From NCBI RefSeq assembly GCF_029541745.1, contig NZ_CP089746.1, positions 620,001 through 684,000 on the forward strand: a DNA stretch of 64,000 bases, in the 5' to 3' direction. The notes below the pieces were generated by a model that was not told where the DNA came from, ran no database searches, and saw only the letters and a program-made list of their open reading frames with translations. Below, in pieces: positions 16,228-24,101 of the stretch. This stretch comes from Streptomyces sp. LX-29. GTDB lineage: Bacteria > Actinomycetota > Actinomycetes > Streptomycetales > Streptomycetaceae. How positions within the stretch are numbered: position 1 is the first letter of the stretch; each line of letters starts with the position of its first letter. Position numbers and translations under genes: made by a program.

Positions 16228-18084
16228 TCAGGCCACCGCCCTTTGGGCGGTGTGCCAGGGCACGAAGGCGTTCGTCAGCCCGGCGAGGGCGGTACGCAGC
16301 TCGGGGTGGTGGCGCAGCAGCACGGTGACCATGGTGTTGTCGTCGATCCAGGCCATGCCGGCCGTGGAGTACACCTCGGGGGTGTAGTACTCGGTGAAGA
16401 AGCGGTCGCTGTTCAGCCGGCGTGAGGCCATCAGGACGAAGATGCGGAACGCGGTGTCGCTGAAGGCGAATCCGGCGGGGAGTGCCTCCGCGTACATCCC
16501 CACCGTCAGGTCGACCTGTTCGATGTCGCCGTCGTAGAGCCGCTCGATCTCCTCGGCCCACGCCGGGTTGTCCGTCAGTTCCTCGAAGCTCTCGGCCGGC
16601 TTCAGCCTCAGCAGCCTCCGGAACTCGTTGTAGCGGGGGACGCCCAGCTCCCTGGTGCGCAGGATGTCGGTGGCGGCGAGGTCCTGCAGATGCCCGTCCG
16701 GGCGCTCGAACTCCTGGAGGAACCTCGGGAAGTTGTGCAGGGTGACCAGTCCGGGGTGAAGCGTGCCGAAGCTGTAGAGCAGGTCGGCCGTGGACGTGGT
16801 CTCCAGGACCTTCAGCGCCGAGGGGCCGGCGAGGTCGCGGAGGGTGCAGTGGCGCAGCGTGGAGTCGTCGGAGGCGGAGCGCAGGTGCCACTCGTCGCGG
16901 ATGAGCGGATGCATGCGGTAGACGGCCACGAACTCCTCGGTGAGGGAGTAGGGGACGCCGTAGTGGTCCGTCCCGCCGCCGGCGATGCCGCTGACGACCT
17001 CGCTCCCGCTGATCCGTCCGAAGAGCTTGTGGACGCGCTCGCCGGCGAGACCCCACCAGTTGGCGCGCAGGGCCGTGACGGTGGTGGGGTGGCTGATCAC
17101 CGCTGGGGTCCACTCCACGGTGTGGATCTTTGCGAGGAGCGCGGCGTTGACGAGCCGGGCGCGCTGGAACAGCTCCTCGTCGCCCCAGGAGGGGTACGCG
17201 GCGTGCAGGTGGTCGCAGATCGCGTTGTGCTCCCGGGCGAACAGGTCGTGCATCATGGCGAGGCCCAGCCAGAAGCCGGGAACCCGCGAGGGGTCGCGGG
17301 AGGGGTCCGAGGGGACCGGGGTCCGTTCGCCGTCCCACAGGTGCAGCCTGCCCAGCTCGCCGGTGCGCATCCGGCGCTGCTCCGCCTCGTTCGTCCCGTA
17401 GATCTGCGACGCGTCCCACCAGTGGGAGGAGACGTTGACACGGGTGTCGGGCGTCCCGGCGGGCGCCTGCGGGTCCCGGGTCGGGTCGTCCGGGGTCCGC
17501 ATGATGCGCATCGGGCGCTCCGGCCATGGGTCGTCCTCCACCAGGGGCACCTCCCAGGGCCGCTCCGTGGGGCTCGTCCCGTGGCTGAACCAGTCACGAA
17601 TCATGAACTGCAACCAGGCGGCGACCAGCGAGTTGACCGATTCGGCGGGGATCAGCTCGTCGCGGGTGAGCAGGGCCCGGCTGACCTCTCGGGGGTTCGG
17701 GCTGGAGAGCACGGCCTCGGGGGTGGTCGGCGCGACCCTGTCCAGCGGGATGTTCCGTCCGAAGCGGGTGCCCGCCATGCCCATGCGCGGATCGTCGAGA
17801 TCGTTGTGGCTGCCGTCGGCGGTCCGGTCGACCCGGTGGCTCTCGGACGGCGGCGCGGGATCGGGGAGGTCGACGGACGGCAGCAGGCCGGTGTCGTGGA
17901 GGTTCTTCTGCCGGAGCCTGACCCGCAGGCCGAGGAGCGTCAGCAGGCCGAGAACCACCGGCAGTCTGTCCCAGCCGATGCGCCGGTCGACGAGGGCGGC
18001 GGCCTCGGTGACGATCCGCCAGGGCAGGGAGGTCCGGTATCCGGATCCGGTGCCTCGTGTGACACGTCGTCGCGTGCTGCTCAT
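16228..18084 (-). CDS. Animal-type haem peroxidase, cyclooxygenase/alpha-dioxygenase-like
   Basis: 618 residues from ATG 18084; AAGGAGT lies seven bases upstream. Belongs to the peroxidase-cyclooxygenase superfamily: distal-side DWFSHGTSP (His168), WWDASQIYG at 222-230, MMHDLFAREHNAICDHL at 278-294, and EFVAVYRMHPLIRDEW with proximal His392. Tyr389, three residues before the haem His, matches the radical-forming Tyr of cyclooxygenases and alpha-dioxygenases, so oxygenation of fatty acids to hydroperoxides is a better guess than halide peroxidation. One hydrophobic stretch at 41-53 could anchor it to the membrane. A single-gene unit; no dedicated partner seen. Confidence 0.88.
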   Translation of the reverse strand: MSSTRRRVTRGTGSGYRTSLPWRIVTEAAALVDRRIGWDRLPVVLGLLTLLGLRVRLRQKNLHDTGLLPSVDLPDPAPPSESHRVDRTADGSHNDLDDPRMGMAGTRFGRNIPLDRVAPTTPEAVLSSPNPREVSRALLTRDELIPAESVNSLVAAWLQFMIRDWFSHGTSPTERPWEVPLVEDDPWPERPMRIMRTPDDPTRDPQAPAGTPDTRVNVSSHWWDASQIYGTNEAEQRRMRTGELGRLHLWDGERTPVPSDPSRDPSRVPGFWLGLAMMHDLFAREHNAICDHLHAAYPSWGDEELFQRARLVNAALLAKIHTVEWTPAVISHPTTVTALRANWWGLAGERVHKLFGRISGSEVVSGIAGGGTDHYGVPYSLTEEFVAVYRMHPLIRDEWHLRSASDDSTLRHCTLRDLAGPSALKVLETTSTADLLYSFGTLHPGLVTLHNFPRFLQEFERPDGHLQDLAATDILRTRELGVPRYNEFRRLLRLKPAESFEELTDNPAWAEEIERLYDGDIEQVDLTVGMYAEALPAGFAFSDTAFRIFVLMASRRLNSDRFFTEYYTPEVYSTAGMAWIDDNTMVTVLLRHHPELRTALAGLTNAFVPWHTAQRAVA

Positions 18085-18391
18085 CGCGGTACTCCTTCTT
18101 TCACTCCTTCGTCCACTCCTTCTCCGACGCGCCCTCCGTCGAGCGCGGAGACGGAACCAGGTGGCGAGCACGTGGGGAGACGGAAACCATGTGGGCGAAG
18201 AGCGCGACGGAAACCCTCGCGGATCGCCTGGCAGAGGAGCGAACCCCCGAAAACACCCCCAACAGCACACTAGGCCGATGGCTGCCCGCTCGCACATCGA
18301 GGCCATGACCGGGGCGGCGACGCGCGTCGAGCCCGCGAGCCGGCGGCCCCGCGGCGGACCGCGGGGCTCGCTTCACACGACGGTCGGTACG
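18085..18391. other. Gene-free region upstream of the haem enzyme
   Basis: The first 50 bases repeat a CTCCTTC(T/G) motif (CTCCTTCTTTCACTCCTTCG), continuing the purine-rich minus-strand leader of the oxygenase gene. The remainder shows no credible gene; it separates two same-strand genes. Confidence 0.5.
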
Positions 18392-19357
18392 TCAGCTCCG
18401 GTTCACCCTCCCCGTCCGTACCGCACCCGCGCTGGCCGCCACCACCAGGGCGATCGCCAGGCACTGCGAGGCCGACAGCGTCTGTCCCAGCACCAGGAAG
18501 CCGGCCAGCGCCGCGACGGCCGGGGCCAGGCTCATCAGGACCGCGAAGGTCGACGCGGGCAGGCGACGCAGAGCCAGCAGCTCCAGCGTGTACGGCAGCC
18601 CCGACGACAGCAGCGCCACGGCCAGCCCGAGACCCAGCACCTCCGGCTCCAGCAGCGTGGTGCCCGCGGAGCCGACACCCAGCGGCAGGCTCACCAGCGC
18701 CGCCACCCCCATCGCCAGGGCCAGCCCGTCCAGCCGCGGAAAGCGGGCGCCGGCCCGGGAGTTGCAGACGATGTACGCCGCGCACATGACGCCCGCGCCG
18801 AGTGCGAAGCCGGCGCCCGCCGGGTTGAGCTGGTCGAAGCCGTCCTGCCCGAGCAGGAAGACGCCGGCGAGCGCCAGCCCGGCCCAGGCCAGGCTCACCG
18901 CCCGGCGCGCGGTGGCGACGGACAGCAGGAGCGGGCCGAGCACCTCCAGGGTCACCGCCGGGCCGAGCGGGATCCGGTCGATCGCCTGGTAGAAGAGGAT
19001 GTTCATGCCGCCGAGGGCCAGCCCGAAGGCGCCGACGACGGCCCAGTCGGCACGGCTGTGGCCGCGCAGCCGGGGGCGGCACACGGCCAGCAGCAGCACG
19101 GCCGCGATCGTCACCCGCAGCGCCACCACTCCGAGGGCCTCGACGCGCGGGAAGAGCAGCGCGGCGACCGCCGAGCCGAACTGCACCGACAGGGTGCCGG
19201 CCAGCATCAGCCCGATGCCGGTGAGGCTGCCGACGCTGGCGGGCGCGGTTGACCTCTGGATACGAACGGCCGTCGACGTGCCCCGCGCCGCCGGTGCGCC
19301 CTGCGCGGTCGCGGTCGCCGCTCCCGCGGGCGCCGCCTGGGTCCTCATCTGTGTCAT
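18392..19357 (-). CDS. EamA-family (RhtA-like) exporter
   Basis: 321 residues from ATG 19357. About ten membrane helices after a 45-residue Ala/Thr-rich N-terminal extension. Repeated EamA halves are visible: VALRVTIAAVLLLAVCRPRL, GLALGGMNILFYQAIDRIPL and, in the second half, SSGLPYTLELLALRRLPAST and LGQTLSASQCLAIALVV. The closest characterised type is RhtA, an amino acid exporter. A LysR regulator is divergent with only 68 bp between starts, so LysR-controlled efflux is likely. Confidence 0.9.
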   Translation of the reverse strand: MTQMRTQAAPAGAATATAQGAPAARGTSTAVRIQRSTAPASVGSLTGIGLMLAGTLSVQFGSAVAALLFPRVEALGVVALRVTIAAVLLLAVCRPRLRGHSRADWAVVGAFGLALGGMNILFYQAIDRIPLGPAVTLEVLGPLLLSVATARRAVSLAWAGLALAGVFLLGQDGFDQLNPAGAGFALGAGVMCAAYIVCNSRAGARFPRLDGLALAMGVAALVSLPLGVGSAGTTLLEPEVLGLGLAVALLSSGLPYTLELLALRRLPASTFAVLMSLAPAVAALAGFLVLGQTLSASQCLAIALVVAASAGAVRTGRVNRS

Positions 19358-19425
19358 GCCTCCACGCTAGGAAGTCGCCGACTCCGCGTGAAATGCCGAC
19401 TGACGCGCGATTATGCTTGCCAGGC

Positions 19426-20286
19426 ATGACCATGGAGCTGCGTCATCTGCGGGCCTTCCTCGCCATCGCCGAGGAGGGCACGATCACGCACGCCGCGGCT
19501 CGGCTGCACACCGGCCAGCCCGCCCTCTCCCGTACGCTGCGCCAGTTGGAGAGTCATCTCGGGGTACGGCTGGTCGACCGCTCCACGCACCACCTGGAGC
19601 TCACTGAGGCGGGCCGGACGTTCCGCGACAAGGCCGCCGCGGCGTTGGCCGCCGTGGACGCGGCCCTCGACCCCCGCTCACTGACGGCCCCGCCGCTGCG
19701 CCTCGGGCACCCCTGGGCGGCGCTCGGGGGACACACCATCCCGCTGCTGCGCCGCTGGGACGAGGAGCACCCCAACGTGCCGTTGGAGCTGCGCCGCATC
19801 GACGACCGGGCGGCCGGGCTCACCCAGGGCAAGGTCGACGTCGCGCTGCTGCGCGGAGAGGTGACGGCGCCGGGTCTGGTCACGGAGCCGCTGCTGGAGG
19901 AGGAGCGGGTGGCCGTGGTGCCCGCGGGCAGCGAGCTCGCCGACCGCGCCACCCTCACGCTGGCGGACCTCGCGGCGTGGCCCATCGCCCTGAACACGGT
20001 GGCGGGCACGACCACGTTGGACCTCTGGCCCACCGCCGCACGCCCCACCACGACCCTGGAGGTCACCAACACGGACGAGTGGCTGACGGCCATCGCCGTG
20101 GGGCGGGCCGTGGGCATCTCCACCTCGGCGACGCCCCGTCTGCACACCCACCCCTCGATCGCCTACCGTCCGCTGACCGACGCCCCGCCGGTGCCGGTGC
20201 TCCTGGCCTGGCAGCGCGGCACCCCGGCCCACCCGGCGATCCCCGCTCTGGTCCGCCTGGCCCGCGAGGTCGTGGCGAACCGTTAG
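19426..20286 (+). CDS. LysR family transcriptional regulator
   Basis: 286 residues from ATG 19426 (ATG 19432 also possible). TATGCT at 19412-19417 resembles a -10 box and would give an almost leaderless transcript. The N-terminal winged helix reads MELRHLRAFLAIAEEGTITH then QPALSRTLRQLESHLGVRLV. The effector domain covers residues about 85-285. Divergent from the EamA exporter, which it probably activates in response to an effector. Confidence 0.92.
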   Translation: MTMELRHLRAFLAIAEEGTITHAAARLHTGQPALSRTLRQLESHLGVRLVDRSTHHLELTEAGRTFRDKAAAALAAVDAALDPRSLTAPPLRLGHPWAALGGHTIPLLRRWDEEHPNVPLELRRIDDRAAGLTQGKVDVALLRGEVTAPGLVTEPLLEEERVAVVPAGSELADRATLTLADLAAWPIALNTVAGTTTLDLWPTAARPTTTLEVTNTDEWLTAIAVGRAVGISTSATPRLHTHPSIAYRPLTDAPPVPVLLAWQRGTPAHPAIPALVRLAREVVANR

Positions 20287-20331
20287 TGCTGTGACCACGA
20301 GCCTTCGCCGGGTTGCTGGGCCGGTGATCAA

Positions 20332-20365
20332 AAGGAGGGGTGTCTCCTTCCGGTCGCGGTACGGT
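20332..20365 (+). promoter_or_regulatory. Hairpin and -10 box before the DinB-like gene
   Basis: AAGGAG (20332-20337) and CTCCTT (20344-20349) form a 6-bp stem; TACGGT at 20360-20365 is a plausible -10 box six bases before the ATG at 20372, implying a leaderless transcript with the small stem in the spacer or -35 region. Confidence 0.4.
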
Positions 20366-20371
20366 CCTGCC

Positions 20372-21028
20372 ATGTCCAGATCAGCCGATATCGGCCTCTC
20401 TCAGCCCCCCGTCACCGCCGATGACCTCGACCTTGCCGTGCAGCTCGCTGTGACGGTCCTTCGCGAGGCGCCCCCAGCCGCTTGGGAAGGCAAGGCCGGT
20501 ACGCTGGAATGGGACTGCTGGGAAACCGTCGAGCACCTCAGCGACGACCTCTTCGCCTACGCTGCGCAACTGGGCCCCAAAGCACCCCCCTTGGATGGCG
20601 AGGTGCCCTTCGTGTGGGAGAGCCGACGGCCCGGCGGCCCAGCGAACGTCGTTCACGCGAACCGCAAGGCGGGGCCCGCCGGCCTGCTGCAGGTCCTGGA
20701 AGCGAGCGGCGCGCTGCTGGTCGCCATGGTGCGCACGACGCCTCCGCAGACCCGCGCTCACCACGTCTTCGGCGTCTCGGACCCCGAGGGCTTCGCCGCG
20801 ATGGGGATCGTGGAGACCCTGGTGCACACGCACGACCTGGCCCACGGGCTCGGTCTCGCATGGAGCCCGCCTGCCGATCTGTGCTCTCGGGTGCTCGCCC
20901 GGCTGTTTCCGGACGCGCCGTCGTCCACGGATCCCTGGCCCACCCTCTTGTGGGCCACCGGACGCGCCGAACTACCCGGACACCCTCGTCTCGCCACATG
21001 GCGCTGGGACGGCACGCCCCGGACATAG
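20372..21028 (+). CDS. DinB/maleylpyruvate-isomerase-type (mycothiol-related) protein
   Basis: 218 residues from ATG 20372. Four-helix-bundle DinB-like protein: WEGKAGTLEWDCWETVEHLS carries the first metal-binding His and GIVETLVHTHDLAHGLGLAW the second pair, as in mycothiol-dependent maleylpyruvate isomerase N-terminal domains. Related actinobacterial proteins use mycothiol as a thiol cofactor. The true substrate is unknown. Stand-alone gene. Confidence 0.8.
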   Translation: MSRSADIGLSQPPVTADDLDLAVQLAVTVLREAPPAAWEGKAGTLEWDCWETVEHLSDDLFAYAAQLGPKAPPLDGEVPFVWESRRPGGPANVVHANRKAGPAGLLQVLEASGALLVAMVRTTPPQTRAHHVFGVSDPEGFAAMGIVETLVHTHDLAHGLGLAWSPPADLCSRVLARLFPDAPSSTDPWPTLLWATGRAELPGHPRLATWRWDGTPRT

Positions 21029-21161
21029 GCTCAGGCGTCTCCGCCGCAAAGGGGAGGTTCGGTCGAGCCTCTTACGGCGCAAGGCCGCGTGACGTGCGGG
21101 GCCGAGCCTCGTTCACGGCGTGGAAGATCACTGACTGGCCACCTGTGCCCAGGAAGGAACG

Positions 21162-21479
21162 ATGATGCGTCTTCGCCATCCTCTTGCCGTCGCTCTCGGC
21201 GGACTGACCCTCGCCGTCACCATGGCGGGTTCGGCCGTCGCCGCGACCGGGACGTTCCACTGGTTCGGCCCCGAGGGGCAGCCGTACTACGTCGAGAACC
21301 TGCCGGACAACCGATGCCTCGACATGTCTCAGGAGGCCCGCGGCGCGCAGAACCGGACGAGCGGGCCGGTGGTCGTCTACGCGCAGAAGCAGTGCAAGGG
21401 CCAGGCGACCCGGCTCGCCCCCGGAAAGTCGGCACCTGCCGACGCGCCCTTCGCCAGCCTCCGTCTGAGCCCGCGCTAG
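21162..21479 (+). CDS. Small secreted protein of unknown function
   Basis: 105 residues from ATG 21162; AGGAAGGAA lies just upstream. A Sec signal peptide is clear: MRLRHPLAVALGGLTLAVTM followed by AGSAVAA, with cleavage near residue 27. The mature 78-residue part has two Cys (NRCLDM and KQCKGQ) that could form one disulfide. I do not recognise the family. No operon partner. Confidence 0.8.
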   Translation: MMRLRHPLAVALGGLTLAVTMAGSAVAATGTFHWFGPEGQPYYVENLPDNRCLDMSQEARGAQNRTSGPVVVYAQKQCKGQATRLAPGKSAPADAPFASLRLSPR

Positions 21480-21575
21480 GCGGTCCACGGCGGTCGCGGT
21501 CCGCGCTCCCGGATCGGGGCGTGAACGGTCGGGTCGGGTTCGGCGGCGCACGCGGACCGACCCGACCCGGGCCAG

Positions 21576-21600
21576 CCCGGCCCGGCCCGGCCCGGCCCGG
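21576..21600. repeat. Five CCCGG pentamers
   Basis: Perfect CCCGG tandem run inside a strongly GC-rich spacer (21480-21738) at the convergent ends of the secreted protein gene and the isonitrile operon. Each unit can pair with others, so a terminator role is possible. Confidence 0.6.
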
Positions 21601-21738
21601 TGCTGAGATATGTCCCGGCTGCCGGGATCGAGCACCGGTGGGACCGCTGGGCGAGTGACGGCTCGCCCTGGCCCCCAGCCAGTGGTGGACGGAGAAGTCG
21701 CCCTTCTCCAGGGTCTCCAGCGCCCCCTCGGACCACGG

Positions 21739-22215
21739 TCACGCCAATGCGCGGAAGCCGCCCTGGTGGAAGACGAGTGGGCCGGCGTCCGCGCGGTGGG
21801 CGAACTCCTCGACGCGGCCGAGGAAGAGCACGTGGTCTCCCCCGTCGTACTCCGCCCACGGCGAGCAGGCGAGGGTGGCCAGCGAGCCGGCGAGGCGGGG
21901 GGCGAGTCCGGGGGCCGAGGGCTCCCAGTGGGGGGTCACCGGGGCGGGGGCGCGGCCCGCGAAGTGGAGGGCGAGGTCGTGCTGCGCCTCGTGGAGCACG
22001 TTCACGGTGAAGGGTCGGCCACCGAGGTGGCGGGCCGCCTTGCTGTCCCGGTGGAGGGAGACGAGTACCAGCGCCGGGTCCAGCGACACCGCGGTGAAGG
22101 CGTTGACGGTGGCGCCGTGCGGGACGCCACCGGCGTCACAGGTGACGACTGTGACACCGGTGGCGAAGTGCCCGAGGCACGTCCGCAGGCGGCGCGGATC
22201 GATCGACACGGTCAC
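21739..22215 (-). CDS. Flavin reductase (HpaC-like), last gene of isonitrile operon
   Basis: 158 residues from GTG 22215, which overlaps the stop of the preceding gene (GTGA), so translation is coupled. Sequence begins IDPRRLRTCLGHFATGVTVV and continues VNAFTAVSLDPALVLVSLHR and RPFTVNVLHEAQHDLALHFA, all typical of the FMN-binding split-barrel flavin reductases that supply reduced flavin to two-component monooxygenases. The obvious client is the HpaB/PvcC-like hydroxylase at 26025-27545 in the same operon. Confidence 0.9.
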   Translation of the reverse strand: MTVSIDPRRLRTCLGHFATGVTVVTCDAGGVPHGATVNAFTAVSLDPALVLVSLHRDSKAARHLGGRPFTVNVLHEAQHDLALHFAGRAPAPVTPHWEPSAPGLAPRLAGSLATLACSPWAEYDGGDHVLFLGRVEEFAHRADAGPLVFHQGGFRALA

Positions 22216-23087
22216 GTCCAGCCCCGGGCGGGCCGGTCGAACCAGACATGGGCGTGGCCGGTGCCGATGCCGTTCTCGTAGCCGCCGTAGCGGCGGCCGG
22301 GAGCGGCGCACCGCGGCCCGCCGACCGCGCCGGCCAGCATCAGGTAGTGCCCGAACCGCGCCTCGGGGGCGAACGGTCGGTACTCGGGCATCGTCTCGAT
22401 CACCCGGTCGTGCCGCCCCGCCTCCAGCCAGGCGATCCGCTGCTCGTCGGCCTCCCGTGCCTCGGGGGTGACGATGTGCGCGGGGTCGCCCGCCATCCGG
22501 TTCCGCAGCTCGGCCAGCGGCCAGAAGCGGTGCGAGAGGCCGCCGGAGGCGAGCAGCAGCACCTTGCGGTCGAGGCCGCCGATCGCCTCGCCGAGGATCT
22601 CGCCGATGCGGAGGAAGTCCTCGGTGGTGGCCGTCTGGCAGACGGAGACCGAGACCCAGGGCGTGTCCGCCCGCCCGAGGTAGGTCCAGAGGTTGAGCGT
22701 CGCGTAGTGGATCGGCAGATACGGATCGTCGTTCGCCTGGAACCACACCTTCCGTTCCGCCGCCAGGGCGGCGACCGCCTGGGCCAACTCGGGGTCTCCG
22801 GCCAGGTCGTACGGCAGCCGGCTGATCGCGGCCGGCATCTCGTCGGAGGTGAACAGGCCCTCGCGGCGTGGATGGGCGGTGATCACCGCCTCGGTCGTCG
22901 TCGCCCAGTGCGAGTCGAAGACCACCACCGTGTCGTGGTCGACCGTGTCGATCACTTCGTGCCGGAGCCGCTTCAGCCCGGTCACGAGCGTGAAGTCACG
23001 GCCGCCGTTCGCCTCGATCCGGGCCGGCTCGGGGAACATGATGACCGGCGCGTGCGAGACCAGGCCCGCGCCCACGATCTCACCCAT
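22212..23087 (-). CDS. Class III extradiol ring-cleavage dioxygenase, HpaD-like
   Basis: 291 residues from ATG 23087 (upstream AAAGGAGG). Similar along its length to 3,4-dihydroxyphenylacetate 2,3-dioxygenase of the LigB/HpaD type: AGLVSHAPVIMFPEPARIE (iron ligand His12), VVVFDSHWATTTEAV (second His), EGLFTSDEMPAAISRLPYDL, LLASGGLSHRFWPLAE and ETMPEYRPFAPEARFGHYLM. It should open a catechol ring next to one hydroxyl, giving a semialdehyde. Its position between a catechol-making hydroxylase and the flavin reductase means the catechol is probably derived from the tyrosine-type isonitrile, not from catabolism; that is inference. Confidence 0.9.
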   Translation of the reverse strand: MGEIVGAGLVSHAPVIMFPEPARIEANGGRDFTLVTGLKRLRHEVIDTVDHDTVVVFDSHWATTTEAVITAHPRREGLFTSDEMPAAISRLPYDLAGDPELAQAVAALAAERKVWFQANDDPYLPIHYATLNLWTYLGRADTPWVSVSVCQTATTEDFLRIGEILGEAIGGLDRKVLLLASGGLSHRFWPLAELRNRMAGDPAHIVTPEAREADEQRIAWLEAGRHDRVIETMPEYRPFAPEARFGHYLMLAGAVGGPRCAAPGRRYGGYENGIGTGHAHVWFDRPARGWT

Positions 23088-23126
23088 GGACGAACCTCCT
23101 TTGCGGTCAGGGGGCGGTTACCGGGA

Positions 23127-24101
23127 TTACGGGACGAGCAGCAGCTTTCCGGTGGTGCGCCGGGACGCCAGGTCCGTGTGCGCGCGGTACGCCTCGGCGA
23201 GGGGGTAGACGCCGCCGATGGTGGCCTTGAGCGAGCCGTCGAGGATGCCCTGGAACACCTCGCCCGCCCGCCACTCGAACTCCTCGACCGTGGACCGGAA
23301 GTGCTCCAGGTACGGGCGCGTCAGGGTGAGCGAACCGCCCCACAGCAGCCGCATCACGTCGACGGGCGGCACCGCGCCGCTGGCGCCGCCGTAGAGGACG
23401 AGCGTGCCGCGGGTGCGCAGCGATTCCAGGCTGGCGTCGAAGGTGGCGGCGCCCACGCCGTCGTACACGGCGTGCATGCCCTCGCCGTCGGTGAGGCGGC
23501 GGGCCTCGGCGGCCAGACCGTCGGTCTCGGTGTAGCGGATGACCGCGTCCACGCCGTTGGCGCGGGCGAGCCTCTCCTTCTCCTCGGTGGAGACGGTGCC
23601 GATGACGCGCACGCCGCGCCGCTTGAGCATCTGGGTGAGCAGCAGCCCGACCCCGCCGGCGGCGGCGTGCACCAGCACGGTGTCGCCCTCGCTCGCCCGG
23701 TACGAGTCGTTGGCCAGGTAGTGGGCGGTCATGCCCTGGACGAGCACGCCGCCGGCGGTCGCCAGGTCGATCCCGTCGGGGACGAGGATCGCCTTCTCCT
23801 CGGGGACGAGCACTCGGGTGGCGTAGCTGCCGAGGACGGTGGTCCAGGCGACGCGGTCGCCGACCGTGAAGCGGGTGACGCCGGGGCCGACGGCCAGGAC
23901 GGTGCCGGAGCCCTCCTCGCCGGGGATCGACGGTAGGGGCAGCGGATAGCGGCCCTCGCGGCGGTAGAGGTCGATGAAGTTGACGCCGGCCGCGGCGAGC
24001 GCCACGAGGATCTGGCCTTCGCCGGGCTGCCCGGGGTCGGGCTTCTCGACGTACGTCTGGACCTCGGGTCCGCCGGTCTCCCGGATCTCGATGGCGTGCA
24101 T
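23127..24101 (-). CDS. Quinone-oxidoreductase-like MDR family reductase
   Basis: 324 residues from ATG 24101, which shares one base with the stop of the upstream asnB-like gene (TGATG). Zinc-free medium-chain reductase: LAAAGVNFIDLYRREGRYPL, PSIPGEEGSGTVLAVGPGVT, and the NADPH motif VLVHAAAGGVGLLLTQMLKR place it with quinone oxidoreductase (Qor). In this operon it could reduce an alkene, quinone or ring-opened intermediate. Housekeeping quinone reduction is an alternative, but translational coupling argues for a pathway role. Confidence 0.9.
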   Translation of the reverse strand: MHAIEIRETGGPEVQTYVEKPDPGQPGEGQILVALAAAGVNFIDLYRREGRYPLPLPSIPGEEGSGTVLAVGPGVTRFTVGDRVAWTTVLGSYATRVLVPEEKAILVPDGIDLATAGGVLVQGMTAHYLANDSYRASEGDTVLVHAAAGGVGLLLTQMLKRRGVRVIGTVSTEEKERLARANGVDAVIRYTETDGLAAEARRLTDGEGMHAVYDGVGAATFDASLESLRTRGTLVLYGGASGAVPPVDVMRLLWGGSLTLTRPYLEHFRSTVEEFEWRAGEVFQGILDGSLKATIGGVYPLAEAYRAHTDLASRRTTGKLLLVP

